Counted from the first letter of the stretch, positions 28,273-37,517 are shown. The stretch: DNA of 53,658 nucleotides from Acidimicrobiia bacterium (GCA_022824805.1 JAJDZE010000045.1:1-53658); one strand, 5' to 3'. Notes: generated by a model not told the origin, from the letters alone. A program made the numbers and translations.

Positions 28273-28359
28273 CGTTCGGGCTCCTCGATCGGATCGACTC
28301 CTCGAGCGGACCATGCAGCCTATCCATTGGCAACTCTGACCCGATACGCGAACTGGACA

Positions 28360-28920
28360 TCAGGACGGCTCGTCCATTCGGCCTCGCAGCGCCTCCAGCG
28401 CCTTCCAGCGCGGATCTGCAAGCTCCGCCGGGCCGCCGTCGGCCGAATCGTCGCGGGCCTCGGCGAGTTGTGCGGGAAGGTTCGGGCACGGCTCGGGATG
28501 CGGGCACCGTATGGCCTCGATGGGCAGCTCGAGAAGTGCCGCATCTCGCACCATCGGAGTGAGATCTGCATATTCGGGGCCCAATCGGTATTGCTCGCCC
28601 TCACGGGGTTCGGCGGTGAACACCTCGCGGACCGTCGTCTGCACCTCCCCGTCGAGCGGCAGCCAGCAACGAGCGCACGGACCCGACCACGCGGCCGTGA
28701 CCTCACCGGCGACGCTGAGTCCGCCGCTGATCAGCTCCAGCACCACTGCCACGCCGACATCGCTGTCGAGCGGCACTTCAACATCAGCAATTCGCAGGGA
28801 ATCCTGTGATTCGGGGACGAGCAGCGCTGACGCCGGCACCGTCGCAGACCACGCGAGCTGCCCGTCGGAAATCAACCGCAGGGGAACAGACAGGGACCGC
28901 TGGCGGTCCCCCTTGCTCAC
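28360..28920 (-). CDS. DUF177 (YceD-like) protein
   Basis: A 186-residue member of the DUF177/YceD family, nearly always next to rpmF and linked to 23S rRNA or ribosome assembly. The conserved CARCW pair appears mid-protein, followed by REVFTAEP, and a second Cys-containing segment occurs near the end (IRCPHPEPCPNLP). The start overlaps the previous gene by ATGA. Confidence 0.9.
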   Translation of the reverse strand: MSKGDRQRSLSVPLRLISDGQLAWSATVPASALLVPESQDSLRIADVEVPLDSDVGVAVVLELISGGLSVAGEVTAAWSGPCARCWLPLDGEVQTTVREVFTAEPREGEQYRLGPEYADLTPMVRDAALLELPIEAIRCPHPEPCPNLPAQLAEARDDSADGGPAELADPRWKALEALRGRMDEPS

Positions 28921-29687
28921 ATCTGATCCTGGTCGAACACCACTGGGCGAGTGTCGGGCGGACGAGCGTCAGGGCCGTGGCCAGCCGATCTGAGCGCGCC
29001 GGTGCCCGCGGCGACTCCCCCGTTGTGCGCCGGCGGAGCACTCGGGTAAGCAGGCGCCACCGGCGTCGCGGCACGCTTGCCGAGCTTTCGCCGAGCAGCC
29101 TGTACCGCAATCTGAACCTGGTCAACAGCGCTCGCGAACTGCGCGAGCTGCCGCTCGCAGTACTCGTCGACTTCGTGGCGACGGCGACGGGTCTGGATCC
29201 GGGCATCGTCGAGCAGCTGGCGCGCACGCCGCTCGGCTGTGCGCACGACCTCGGTTCGCTGCACCATCTGGGCGACACGGCTGCGCGCCTCGTCGATGAC
29301 CAGATTGGCGTCGACACGTGCCTGGGCCAGCACCTCATCACGCTCGCGAAGCAGCCAGCGAGCCTGGCGCGTCTCGTCGGGCACAGCCGCCAGTGCCGAC
29401 TCGAGCAGGGTCATCACCTCGTCCCGGTTGATCATCACCGAGGTGGACAGCGGCATCGGGCGTGCCGCGTCGATGATCTCCATGGCTTCGCGGACGAACT
29501 GCTCGGCCGTCACCGACGCAGGACGCGGAGCGAGCGTTGCCGGGCCTCGAGCGTGCGGCGGCGGCGTCTCCTCGGCGAGCGGCGCTGTGTCGAACGACGG
29601 CTGCCCGAACGGAGCTTGCGGCTGGGGCGCTGCGGGGTGAACCCCCAACTGCGGCGGCGCCTCGACGGCGCCCTCGGACATGCTCAT
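28917..29687 (-). CDS. SepIVA/DivIVA-like coiled-coil protein
   Basis: A 256-residue protein with a Pro-rich N-terminus, then a long helical region from about 75 to 200 (AEQFVREAMEIIDAARPMPL, VMINRDEVMTLLESAL, ARWLLRERDEVLAQARVDAN). It ends in a disordered tail. Family knowledge: mycobacterial SepIVA, encoded beside coaD, acts in septation and membrane-domain organisation. The domain pattern and neighbour match; function here is inferred. It lacks membrane segments. The start overlaps coaD by ATGA. Confidence 0.75.
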   Translation of the reverse strand: MSMSEGAVEAPPQLGVHPAAPQPQAPFGQPSFDTAPLAEETPPPHARGPATLAPRPASVTAEQFVREAMEIIDAARPMPLSTSVMINRDEVMTLLESALAAVPDETRQARWLLRERDEVLAQARVDANLVIDEARSRVAQMVQRTEVVRTAERRARQLLDDARIQTRRRRHEVDEYCERQLAQFASAVDQVQIAVQAARRKLGKRAATPVAPAYPSAPPAHNGGVAAGTGALRSAGHGPDARPPDTRPVVFDQDQM

Positions 29688-30175
29688 GTGGCCGCCTCCT
29701 GCGTGATGTGCTGCTGCAGTCGAGCGGCCACCGCGGGCGGCACGAGGTGCGAGCAGTCGCCGCCGAACTTGGTGATCTCCCGGATGTAGTTGGACGCGAT
29801 AAAGAGATGCTCGGTCCGCGGAGGGACGAAGACGGTCTCGACACCGGTGACCGAGTGGTTCATATGGGCCATGCGCAACTCAGACTCGAAGTCGCTCTGG
29901 CTGCGAAGCCCCTTCACGATGACATCGGCGCCCAGGCGCTGAGCAAGGTCGACGACCAGTTCTCCGAACTGCACCACCGAGACGTTGCCGAGATGGCTGG
30001 TCGCTTCGACGATCATCGCGACGCGCTCGTCATCGGAGAACAGGGGCGTGGCCTTGGCCGGATTCCGCATGGCCGCGACGGTGACCGAATCGAACAGCCC
30101 AGACGCCGCCGACATCACGTCGAGATGCCCGTTGTGCACAGGATCGAACGAGCCTGGATACATCGCCATGACCAC
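29684..30175 (-). CDS. coaD: Phosphopantetheine adenylyltransferase
   Basis: CoaD makes dephospho-CoA from 4'-phosphopantetheine and ATP. The product has about 163 residues. The nucleotidyltransferase motif is GSFDPVHNGHLDVM, with VKGLRSQSDFESELRMAHMN and FIASNYIREIT for substrate binding. The start is ambiguous between GTG 30175 and ATGs at 30169 or 30163. A GGAGG lies 10 bases before the GTG, which favours it. Confidence 0.96.
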   Translation of the reverse strand: MVMAMYPGSFDPVHNGHLDVMSAASGLFDSVTVAAMRNPAKATPLFSDDERVAMIVEATSHLGNVSVVQFGELVVDLAQRLGADVIVKGLRSQSDFESELRMAHMNHSVTGVETVFVPPRTEHLFIASNYIREITKFGGDCSHLVPPAVAARLQQHITQEAAT

Positions 30176-30286
30176 CGAAAACGGTCCTCCGGATCGATCC
30201 GTGCCAAGTGGGGCGACCGTACCGCGCCACGGTCACGAATCGAGGGACCCTCCGCGCCGAGCCGGCAGGCGAAGCCGTGGACCGGA

Positions 30287-30466
30287 TCAGCCTTCGGTTT
30301 CGGTGTCAGGGACGATGAGATCCCAGCGATCGCCGCAGTCCGCGCAGCGGTAGGCCACGACATCTCCAGGCTGGAAGCCCCAGTCCGGCTCCGGCACGCT
30401 CAGCAGGCCACAGCGCCCACCGCAGTCGACGCAGACGATCTCTGCGGGCACCGCGACGTCGTCCAT
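30287..30466 (-). CDS. Small double zinc-ribbon protein
   Basis: A 59-residue acidic protein with two Cys pairs, CVDCGG near residue 12 and CADCGD near residue 42, likely one zinc ribbon. The intervening part reads VPEPDWGFQPGDVVAYR. The end is acidic (PDTETEG). It is divergent from rsmD, sharing a 60-base intergenic space. Unknown function; possibly a nucleic-acid-binding accessory. Confidence 0.65.
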   Translation of the reverse strand: MDDVAVPAEIVCVDCGGRCGLLSVPEPDWGFQPGDVVAYRCADCGDRWDLIVPDTETEG

Positions 30467-30498
30467 GGTCGCAGTTTCCCATACGCCTGCTCTCACAC

Positions 30499-30519
30499 CC
30501 GTAGGCCTCCCGCCTACGG
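30499..30519. promoter_or_regulatory. 8-bp inverted repeat in rsmD promoter
   Basis: A perfect inverted repeat CCGTAGGC-5-GCCTACGG. The right arm overlaps the TACGGT -10-like box (30515-30520), 6 bases before the rsmD ATG. It could be a repressor operator, or a chance palindrome in GC-rich DNA. Confidence 0.4.
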
Positions 30520-30526
30520 TGACGCC

Positions 30527-31099
30527 ATGCGCGTTGTCGGCGGGGCGCTGCGCGGTCGCCGCCTGGAGATGGCCGGCACGGAGGCGGTTCGTCCGACATC
30601 GGACCGCGCCCGCGAGGCCATCTTCAACATGCTCGTGAGTCTTGAGTTGCCCACCGACGCCACCGTGCTGGACCTGTTCGCCGGCTCCGGCGCGCTCGGG
30701 ATCGAGGCGCTCTCGCGCGGCGCCGCGCATGCCACGCTCGTGGACTTCGACGCAGCGGCCTGCCGCACCATCGCAACGAACCTGACGGCACTCCGCCTCG
30801 GCGACCGCGCCACGGTGGTGCGATCCGACGTCGACCGATACTTGGCGACCCGAGGCGACCCGGTCGACCTCGCGTTCGCCGATCCGCCCTATCGGTTCGA
30901 CGGCTGGAGCGATCTGCTCGACACCGTGAACGCCGACGTGCTGGTGTGCGAGTCAGACCGCGAGGTCGAACCCGATTCGCACCATGGGTGGCAGACGCAT
31001 CGCGCCCGCCGCTACGGCACGCCCGTCATCACCGTGCTGGTGCGCCCAGGCGGCGCCGATTCATCGGCAACCGAGGCTTCCCCCTCCCGTCACGCCTGA
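30527..31099 (+). CDS. rsmD: 16S rRNA (guanine966-N2)-methyltransferase
   Basis: RsmD methylates G966 of 16S rRNA. The product has 190 residues. Motifs are MRVVGGALRGRRLEM, VRPTSDRAREAIFNML, the SAM loop LDLFAGSGALGIEALSRGA and the catalytic DPPY (AFADPPYRFDGW). The ATG is preceded by TACGGT at a 6-base distance, so the mRNA is probably leaderless. In many actinobacteria rsmD is co-directional with coaD and recG; here it is the reverse of both. Confidence 0.94.
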   Translation: MRVVGGALRGRRLEMAGTEAVRPTSDRAREAIFNMLVSLELPTDATVLDLFAGSGALGIEALSRGAAHATLVDFDAAACRTIATNLTALRLGDRATVVRSDVDRYLATRGDPVDLAFADPPYRFDGWSDLLDTVNADVLVCESDREVEPDSHHGWQTHRARRYGTPVITVLVRPGGADSSATEASPSRHA

Positions 31100-31184
31100 G
31101 CGCCCGGGTTCAGATCGTGTCAATCTCTCCCGCGGCCGTGCGATCGGCGCAATCGCGGTCATTGCCGTCGCCGCTCCGCAAACG

Positions 31185-32786
31185 TCATACCGCGGTGAAC
31201 AAATCCTGCTGGTCAGGCTCTGGCGGTGATCGGCCATCGCCCGTTGGAGAGCCACCGCCCCCGCTATCTCGCTGCCGCGCAACGCAACCAGCAACTGCGT
31301 GGCCCGCATGGTTGCAGCCGTCAGCATGACCGCCGCTCAACGCGGGCTGCGTCGAGCCTTTGGCCGATGATCTGTGTGCTGGTTTGCGTGATCGGGCGGG
31401 GTTGTGCGGGTGTGCCGGATCTGGTGGGGTCAGCCGGAACCGGCCGTCGCGGACTATCACTCGCCAGTTGTGGTCGTGGATGAGGTCGTGGCACGACCAG
31501 CACACCAGCACGAGGTTGTCGACGCGCGTCTTGCCGCCGGATTTCCACGGAATGATGTGGTGCGCCTCGCACTCGCCGGGAGGTTCGCCGCAGCCGATGC
31601 ATGCGCCGTCACGGGCGATCAGGGCGCGGCGCTGTGCTGCGGTCGGCGCCCGGCTGGCAACTGCCTCGTACAACGGTGTGAAGTCTGCACTGCACAAGAC
31701 CAGCGACAGATCGGCGCCGCAAAGGAGCCGATCCAAGGTGCTCGGCGGGATGGGGCCGGCACCGGTGATCTCGGCAATGCCGCCGGATTTGCCCAGCAGT
31801 CCGTCGAGGTCGGCCCGCACGATGATCTCAGTGACCGTCCGGTGCTGCTCGAGGCCAACCAAATCGTCCGCTGAGGACGTCCGCTTCAGCGGTTCCAAAT
31901 CCTCAGATGGCCCTGCAGCGGGGCCAGGGGCAGGGGCGGTGCCGGCGCCCAGACCAGCGTCGCTGCCTATTGACGCTGCGGCGGTCAATGGGGTGCCGGC
32001 GAGCAGCCTGTCGAGGGCGTCGGCCATGCGTTGATCACGTGTCCGAACAACAGTCTCGACCCGCGTGTCAGGAGGCGTCGGCCCATTGGCGGCAGCTCCG
32101 CACTCGCCTGAGTCAGCGGTGCTGTCCGCGGCATGGGTGCTGTCGCGGAGCTTGCGGCGGTCGGCGCGTCGAAGCTGTTCGGCGGTGTCGCGAAGTCGGC
32201 TCTGGATGCGCGCGCCCATCTCGGCGTCGAAAGCGCCGCGCATCTGCACCGTGCCGTCTTCGCCGTTCCAGAACCTCACGCTGCGGTTGCGCCGGTTCCG
32301 GCGGTGCTGTGCTTCGAGGTCGGACGCGCTCTGGTGCTGGATCGTCCAGCGCTGGGCCGCCTGCGCGAACTCGTCTGCGGGCAGTGCCTTGGCCATCTCC
32401 ACCAGGCCGGCATCGTCCTGGACGGCACCGGGGCTGGTCTTGCGTGCAGCCTGAGCCAGGCTCGCCGCGTTCGCAAAGCTGATCTCCCCGTCGGCGACCG
32501 CCGACTGTGCGTCGGGCAGCGCGGCCAGTTCGGCTGTGACCCGCACGTTGCGGGAAGCCTCAGACCGGGAACGGCCGCTGACTTGGCTCAGCAGCCCGGC
32601 GCCGCCGTCGCCGTGGCGTTCGCGCTGGGCGACCAGCGAGGCGGCTCGGGTCTCCAACAGCTCGGCCTTGGTGCGCAGCGACTTGGCGAGCCCAAGAGCA
32701 TTCCGCAGCTCCTGCGTCGGAGCTGTCTCGACGCCGTCGAGGGCTGCGCTGAGGGATTCCAGCGCCTGCCGCACCTGAGAGAACAT
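31185..32786 (-). CDS. DUF222/HNH ('13E12 repeat') endonuclease
   Basis: A 533-residue protein of the actinobacterial DUF222-HNH family, often multicopy and of unknown biological role. DUF222 covers about 1-330. The HNH domain is at about 385-440: RDGACIGCGEPPGECEAHHI, then GGKTRVDNLVLVCWSCHDLI. The core His, Asn and His are present. The C-terminal 75 residues are Pro/Ser/Gly-rich and poorly structured, with an unusual His/Cys cluster (DGCNHAGHAVAGC). It is convergent with rsmD and divergent from the methylase gene, and marks the left edge of the accessory island. Confidence 0.88.
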   Translation of the reverse strand: MFSQVRQALESLSAALDGVETAPTQELRNALGLAKSLRTKAELLETRAASLVAQRERHGDGGAGLLSQVSGRSRSEASRNVRVTAELAALPDAQSAVADGEISFANAASLAQAARKTSPGAVQDDAGLVEMAKALPADEFAQAAQRWTIQHQSASDLEAQHRRNRRNRSVRFWNGEDGTVQMRGAFDAEMGARIQSRLRDTAEQLRRADRRKLRDSTHAADSTADSGECGAAANGPTPPDTRVETVVRTRDQRMADALDRLLAGTPLTAAASIGSDAGLGAGTAPAPGPAAGPSEDLEPLKRTSSADDLVGLEQHRTVTEIIVRADLDGLLGKSGGIAEITGAGPIPPSTLDRLLCGADLSLVLCSADFTPLYEAVASRAPTAAQRRALIARDGACIGCGEPPGECEAHHIIPWKSGGKTRVDNLVLVCWSCHDLIHDHNWRVIVRDGRFRLTPPDPAHPHNPARSRKPAHRSSAKGSTQPALSGGHADGCNHAGHAVAGCVARQRDSGGGGSPTGDGRSPPEPDQQDLFTAV

Positions 32787-33089
32787 ACATTCATGCTATC
32801 TTGCAAGTGTTATACGAACAACCATTCAATGACATATATTTCATTACGAAAAGGTTACATCTGCCCAACTGCACATCTCATGTGTTTACGATCAATTGCA
32901 CACTGCGAGAACCGGCGGGAACAGGCGATTGCTCTTGGCGGCACCCCGCTGGCGCCCCTGCTCGATGGGTTCGCTCACGCTCAACCCGCTACCTGACGCC
33001 GCCCACACGCAGTGCTCTCTGCCCGTTCTCAGCCGACAGAATTGCGGCACCGCTCGGGTCGCCGCGGCGGAACTACGCTCAGCGCTTCA
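32787..33089. other. Intergenic gap, first half AT-rich
   Basis: 303 bases between two divergent genes with no ORF of note. The first 130 bases are strikingly AT-rich (about 60% A+T by eye) against the GC-rich surroundings, and likely hold both promoters. On the minus strand TATAAC lies about 25 bases before the HNH start. On the plus strand TACGCT (33074-33079) lies 10 bases before the methylase ATG. The second half has normal base composition. Confidence 0.7.
32828..32845. promoter_or_regulatory. 18-bp near-perfect palindrome, possible operator
   Basis: AATGACATATATTTCATT is palindromic except for one position in each arm. It lies in the AT-rich divergent promoter region. Size and symmetry suit a dimeric repressor. 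No regulator gene is adjacent. Confidence 0.45.
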
Positions 33090-36060
33090 ATGGAGGAGTT
33101 CCTGATCGACCGGGTGCCACAGACGTGGACCGCGCCGTCCGGGTTTCCGAACTCCCTTGCCGCCGCCCAGCTGTTCGTCCAGCCGGGACCGAACGGCCTC
33201 GAAGCGGCGGTCGCGACCGCCGCACGCAAGCCGACCGTGGCTGACTTGCGAGCCGCATGGGCGGCCCGACGGAACAAGCGGGCTGCACCGGTGCTGCTGA
33301 TCGTGTTCTACCCATCGCCTGAAGCCTTGGGCGGCGAGCGTGTAGCCCTGTGCGGTCCGACAGGCGACCATCCAGTTCCGCTTCTCGACGTGGAGGTATC
33401 CCAAGCCGAACGCTTGGCCGACGTCGCCCTCAGCGAACCGAACCATCACGCGGCCACTCGCCTGCTGATGGCCGCCCTGCCGGAACTGGACTCGCCGTTT
33501 CCCGGACTCCACAACTCGGGTTTGCTCGCAACCCAGGAACTCAGCGCAGGCGTCCCGCAGCGCGCCGACTGGACATCAGCGGGTGGCGATGCCGCTCCAC
33601 TGCTCGACAAGCGAGGCCGCCGGCTCATCGAAGGCTTGGGCTACGAGATCGCGACACTCGCCACAAACGCCTCGATACTGACGATTGCCGGTCGGCGCGA
33701 GGCAATTGCGGTGTTCTGCGACGACAGCGAACCATTCGAAGCTCCGTCGGACCGTTTCGACGGCATGTCGCCGGTGTCGAGAGCTCTCGCGCTGGCGGAT
33801 CGGGAGAACGTCGACTGGGTGGTGCTCACCCGCGCTTCGGAGATTCGCCTCTACTCGGCACGGCCCGGCATCGGCGTGGGCCGCAAAGGCCGGGCGGAGA
33901 CCTTCGTTGAGCTGAACCTGTCACTTCTCGCAACGGAGCAGGCCGGCTACCTGAGTCTGCTGTTCTCGGCCGCCGCCATCGCCCGCGGCGGCTCGCTGCA
34001 TGAAATCCTCGACGACTCCGAGCGCTTCGCGGCCGCTCTCGCCGTCCGGCTGCGCGAACGGGTCTACCACAAGACGGTTCCGGCGCTGGCTCAGGCCGTA
34101 GCCGCACGGCTCGGCAGCAACACAGCCACTGACGGCATCAGCGAAGCCGCGCTTGACAGCGCCTATGAGCAGGTCATGGTCATCTTGTTTCGGCTGCTGT
34201 TCGTGGCCTACGCCGAGGACAAGGACCTGCTCCCCTACCGCAGCAATGGCCGCTACGCCGATCACTCTCTGTCGCGCATGGCTCAGCGGCTCGCCGATGA
34301 CGAGCGCAACGCCAGGACCCGCTTCGATGACCGCGCAACCGACATGTGGGACGACGTGTGCGGCCTCTGGGATGCGGTCAATGAGGGCAATGCCGACTGG
34401 GGCGTGCCGACCTACAACGGCGGTCTGTTCTCTCCCGATCCCGAGGTCAGCCCGACAGGCGCAGCGATTGCACGGATGCGCCTCACCAACGCCGAGTTCG
34501 GCCCTGCCCTTGCGGCGGCGCTGGTCGACGACAGCCCTCAGGGGCTGGGTCCGGTCGACTTCCGGTCGCTGTCGGTGCGGGAGTTCGGGACGATCTACGA
34601 GGGCTTGCTGGAATCGAAGCTGTCGGCGGCACCCGATGACCTGACCATCAAGAAAGTCAAGGGCGACCTGCAGTATGTGCCTGCCGGAGCGAAGGACGAA
34701 GCGGTGGTGGAGGCCGGCGAGGTGTACTTCCACAATCGATCCGGCGCTCGCAAGGCGACAGGTTCCTACTTCACCAAGCCGTTCGCAGTAGAGCATCTGT
34801 TGGATCACGCACTCGAACCGGCGCTCGACGACCACCTCATCCGCCTCGACGCCCTGCGGGATGCTGATGACGACGCTGGGGTGGCTGCGGCGTTCTTCGA
34901 CTTCCGTTGTGCAGACATCGCCATGGGCTCCGCTCACTTTCTCGTGGCGGCAGTTGACCGGATCGAGGCGCGCCTGTCGGCGTGGCTGTCGCTGCACCCG
35001 GTTCCGGCGATCACGGCGGAACTGAACAGGCTTCGAAGCGTCGCCATGGGCGAGCTCGGCGACCTGGGCGACGGCATCGAGATGGAGACCGGCTCGCTTC
35101 TGCGTCGCCAGATCGCCCGCCACTGTGTCTACGGCATCGACAAGAACCGCGTCGCCGTCGAGCTGGCGCGTCTCGCGATCTGGGTCCACACCTTCGTGCC
35201 TGGCCTTCCCCTGTCCTTCCTCGACCACAACCTCGTCCACGGCGACAGCCTCACCGGCGTTGCTTCGGTGGAGGACGGCGCGTTGGCTGTTCGGCCCAAA
35301 GGAGACAAATCGCAACCCTCGCTGTTCGTACACCAGTTGGAGATCATGATCGAGGCGATCCACGAACCGCTGGCTCGGCTCGCCGCGCTGAACGACGCTG
35401 ACAAGTCCGAAGTGGCAGCGGCGAGGGATGCTCACTTCGCCACTCGTTCAGCAGTCCGACCAATCGACGACGTGTTCGACGTGGCGACCGCTGTCCGTGC
35501 CGGGATGATCGAGATACATCGCGATTTTGACTTCACCCCGGCTCGCATCGCCGCACTGGCCGATGACCCTGTGGTGCGAAGCGTCATCGAACGACTGGCG
35601 CCCGTTCACTACCCAACGACATGGCCCGAGGTATTCGCGAGGTCAGGGCGGAGCGGCTTCGATTGCCTGCTGGGCAACCCGCCGTGGGAGAAAGTGGTGG
35701 TCGACCGCGAAGTGTGGTGGGGCATGCACTTGCCCGGCGTGCGCTCGCTGCCGGTCGCGCGCCGCCGGGAACGCATCGACACGCTGGAAGCCCAACGGCC
35801 TGATCTCGCAGGGGAGTTCGAGTCCGAGCGAGAACGCGCGGAGTTTCTCAAGCTGATCCTGCGAGCGGCATTCCCCCATCTCGGCACCGGCCAGACCGAC
35901 CTGTACAAGGCGTTCGCGTGGGCGAATCTCGCGCTCTGCCGCGATGGCGGCAGGCTGGGCCTCGTCTTGCCGGGTTCGGCCGTCTCTGACGCGGGCATGG
36001 CGAACTGGCGTCAGGAGATTGTCGGCACCGAACCGGGGGTACTGCCGCATCACGACGTCC

Positions 36061-36229
36061 ACGCTCATCAATCACAAGGGCTGGGTGTTCGAGGGAGTCC
36101 ACAACTCCTACACGGTGGTGCTGGCCGCGGTCACGCGCAACTCACGGTCGTCACGTGCCTCAATGCCCAACAATGGACGTTCGACGACGTCGACGGCCGC
36201 TACACGATCGCCATCGTCGCGGCCCGCAA
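36061..36229 (+). repeat. Two diverged copies of one methylase segment in different frames
   Basis: Copy A (from 36061, frame of the second half) reads TLINHKGWVFEGVHNSYTVV. Copy B (from 36144, frame of the first half) reads TCLNAQQWTFDDVDGRYTIA. Both follow the W-x-F-x-x-V-x-x-x-Y-T pattern of this family's motif, which I expect only once per protein. The Trp codons are 92 bases apart, so the copies cannot be read in one frame. Confidence 0.6.
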
Positions 36230-36495
36230 GCGCAGCCGAGGCGCCGAACCATGGGGGTGGCTTTGAGGCCGAAGCCGACGACCCGCACGTAGCGATCTAC
36301 CCCGGACCGGCCCGCTCGCTCACTCACTTTCGAGAACTGGTCGACGGCAAGCCCGAACTGATCCCGGTTTCAGAATTCCTGAGTTGGTCCAACACAGCAG
36401 CCTTTCCGCAGATTCCGCGACGTGATGCCTTCCGCGTGTGGCGGCGTATGAAGCTGCAGCCGCGTTTCGATGGCGCGAATGCGCCAGACGCGCTG

Positions 36496-36505
36496 CCCCC
36501 CCCCC
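36496..36505 (+). repeat. C10 homopolymer in methylase gene
   Basis: Ten consecutive C within the methylase C-terminal region, encoding Pro codons in the frame that leads into the first WRFRP unit. Gain or loss of one base would shift translation into the frame of another unit. Such tracts drive phase variation in many modification genes, and are also frequent sequencing-error sites. Confidence 0.75.
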
Positions 36506-36540
36506 GCAAGATTCTCGAGCATCAGGAACGGCCACGAACG

Positions 36541-36738
36541 TGGCGGTTCCGACCGGTCCAGGGCGACCTCAACGCCACGACCGACCGGCACCGCTTCCTC
36601 AACGACGATGGCGCTTCCGCCCAATCGCCGAACTCCACGCGACGCACGACCGACACCTCTTCATGAACGACGATGGCGCTTCCGCCCTGTCCGTGAGTTC
36701 GACGCGACCCGGGACCGGGAGCGGTTCGTGAACGACGA
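36541..36738 (+). repeat. Three tandem 68/65/65-bp units, each coding in a different frame
   Basis: Units at 36541-36608, 36609-36673 and 36674-36738. Each starts TGGCG and ends AACGACGA. Translated separately they give WRFRPVQGDLNATTDRHRF, WRFRPIAELHATHDRHLF and WRFRPVREFDATRDRERF, each followed by an xNDD end (LNDD, MNDD, VNDD). Units differ by over a quarter of bases, but at conserved residues mainly at third codon positions, a mark of coding selection. Because 68 and 65 are not multiples of three, only one unit can be in frame at a time. Junction sequence AACGACGATGGC is common to all three ends. Confidence 0.85.
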
Positions 36739-37517
36739 TGGCACTGCGGCTCGGCGATCAAGTGGGCCTCGAGATGCCTGACATCTGGCCCGTCTACAAG
36801 GGCTCTTCGTTCAACATCTGGGAGCCCGACACGGGCACCTACTACGACAGCGCCGTTGCCGATGAGATGATCGAGCACCTACACGACAAACGCCTGACGC
36901 AGCGTTCGAAGACCGCCTCGGCCTTCGCCGCACAGGAACACGCCACTACTGACAATCCGGATACGTTGCCGTGTCTGCACGCACGAATCACCTTTCGTGA
37001 CGTAGCTAGGGCGACTGATACACGCTCGCTGATCGCAGCGCTCGTGCCCGGTGAGCGAGTCATAGTGCATCAAGCGCCGTATCTCCTCAGGGTTGCTGGC
37101 ACGCCGACGGATGAGGCCTTCCTTCTCGGTGTGCTTTCGTCCATGCCCTGCGACTGGCAGGCTCGCCGCAGTGTCGAATTGCACATGACATTCGAACAGT
37201 TGGGATTGCTGTCCATTCCGGACCCGGGCAAGGGAAATCCGGTGCGGGATCGGGTGGTGGAGATTGCGGGACGGCTGGCTGCCGTCGATGACCGGTACGC
37301 GGAGTGGGCTGCCGAGGTCGGGGTTCCGGTTGGCTCGGCGAACGACGAGGCGACCAAGCAGGACCTGATCCACGAACTCGATGCTTGCGTGGCTCACCTG
37401 TACGGCCTCGACGAGGACGATCTCGAGGTCATCTACACCACGTTCGACGAGAAGCGGCCGGACCGCTACGTGGACCGGCTCGCGGCGGTTCTCGAGCACT
37501 TCAGACGATTGCGATGA
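36738..37517 (+). CDS. C-terminal fragment of the adenine methyltransferase
   Basis: A 259-codon frame that continues the methylase homology: MPDIWPVYKGSSFNIWEPDT, then AFLLGVLSSMPCDWQARRSV and HMTFEQLGLLSIPDPG, the typical target-recognition/C-terminal region. It ends DRYVDRLAAVLEHFRRLR. It opens with an ATG inside the junction of the last repeat unit, 6 bases after a stop in the same frame (36729), so it could be reinitiated as a separate polypeptide. Probably the natural C-terminus of the interrupted gene. Confidence 0.7.
   Translation: MALRLGDQVGLEMPDIWPVYKGSSFNIWEPDTGTYYDSAVADEMIEHLHDKRLTQRSKTASAFAAQEHATTDNPDTLPCLHARITFRDVARATDTRSLIAALVPGERVIVHQAPYLLRVAGTPTDEAFLLGVLSSMPCDWQARRSVELHMTFEQLGLLSIPDPGKGNPVRDRVVEIAGRLAAVDDRYAEWAAEVGVPVGSANDEATKQDLIHELDACVAHLYGLDEDDLEVIYTTFDEKRPDRYVDRLAAVLEHFRRLR

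Larger units (their letters stand above)
33090..37517 (+). pseudogene. Eco57I/PglX-like N6-adenine DNA methyltransferase, 3' half frame-disrupted
   Basis: A large methylase gene. The first frame reads cleanly for about 980 residues from the ATG at 33090. The SAM motif is ADIAMGSAHFL (about residue 608, degenerate DxAxGSxxF) and the catalytic motif is LLGNPPWEKV (about 863), identifying an N6-adenine methylase of the Eco57I/PglX type. The N-terminal 350 residues resemble the accessory domain of such enzymes; no nuclease triad could be confirmed. From 36035 onward the coding sense jumps frame repeatedly. A G5 run (36035-36039) and another (36253-36257) each look one base too long. Two repeat sets are out of register. 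The conserved C-terminus (WPVYKGSSFNIWEPDTG) resumes only at 36738. As written, no full-length protein can be made. The alternative is an assembly error. Confidence 0.8.
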
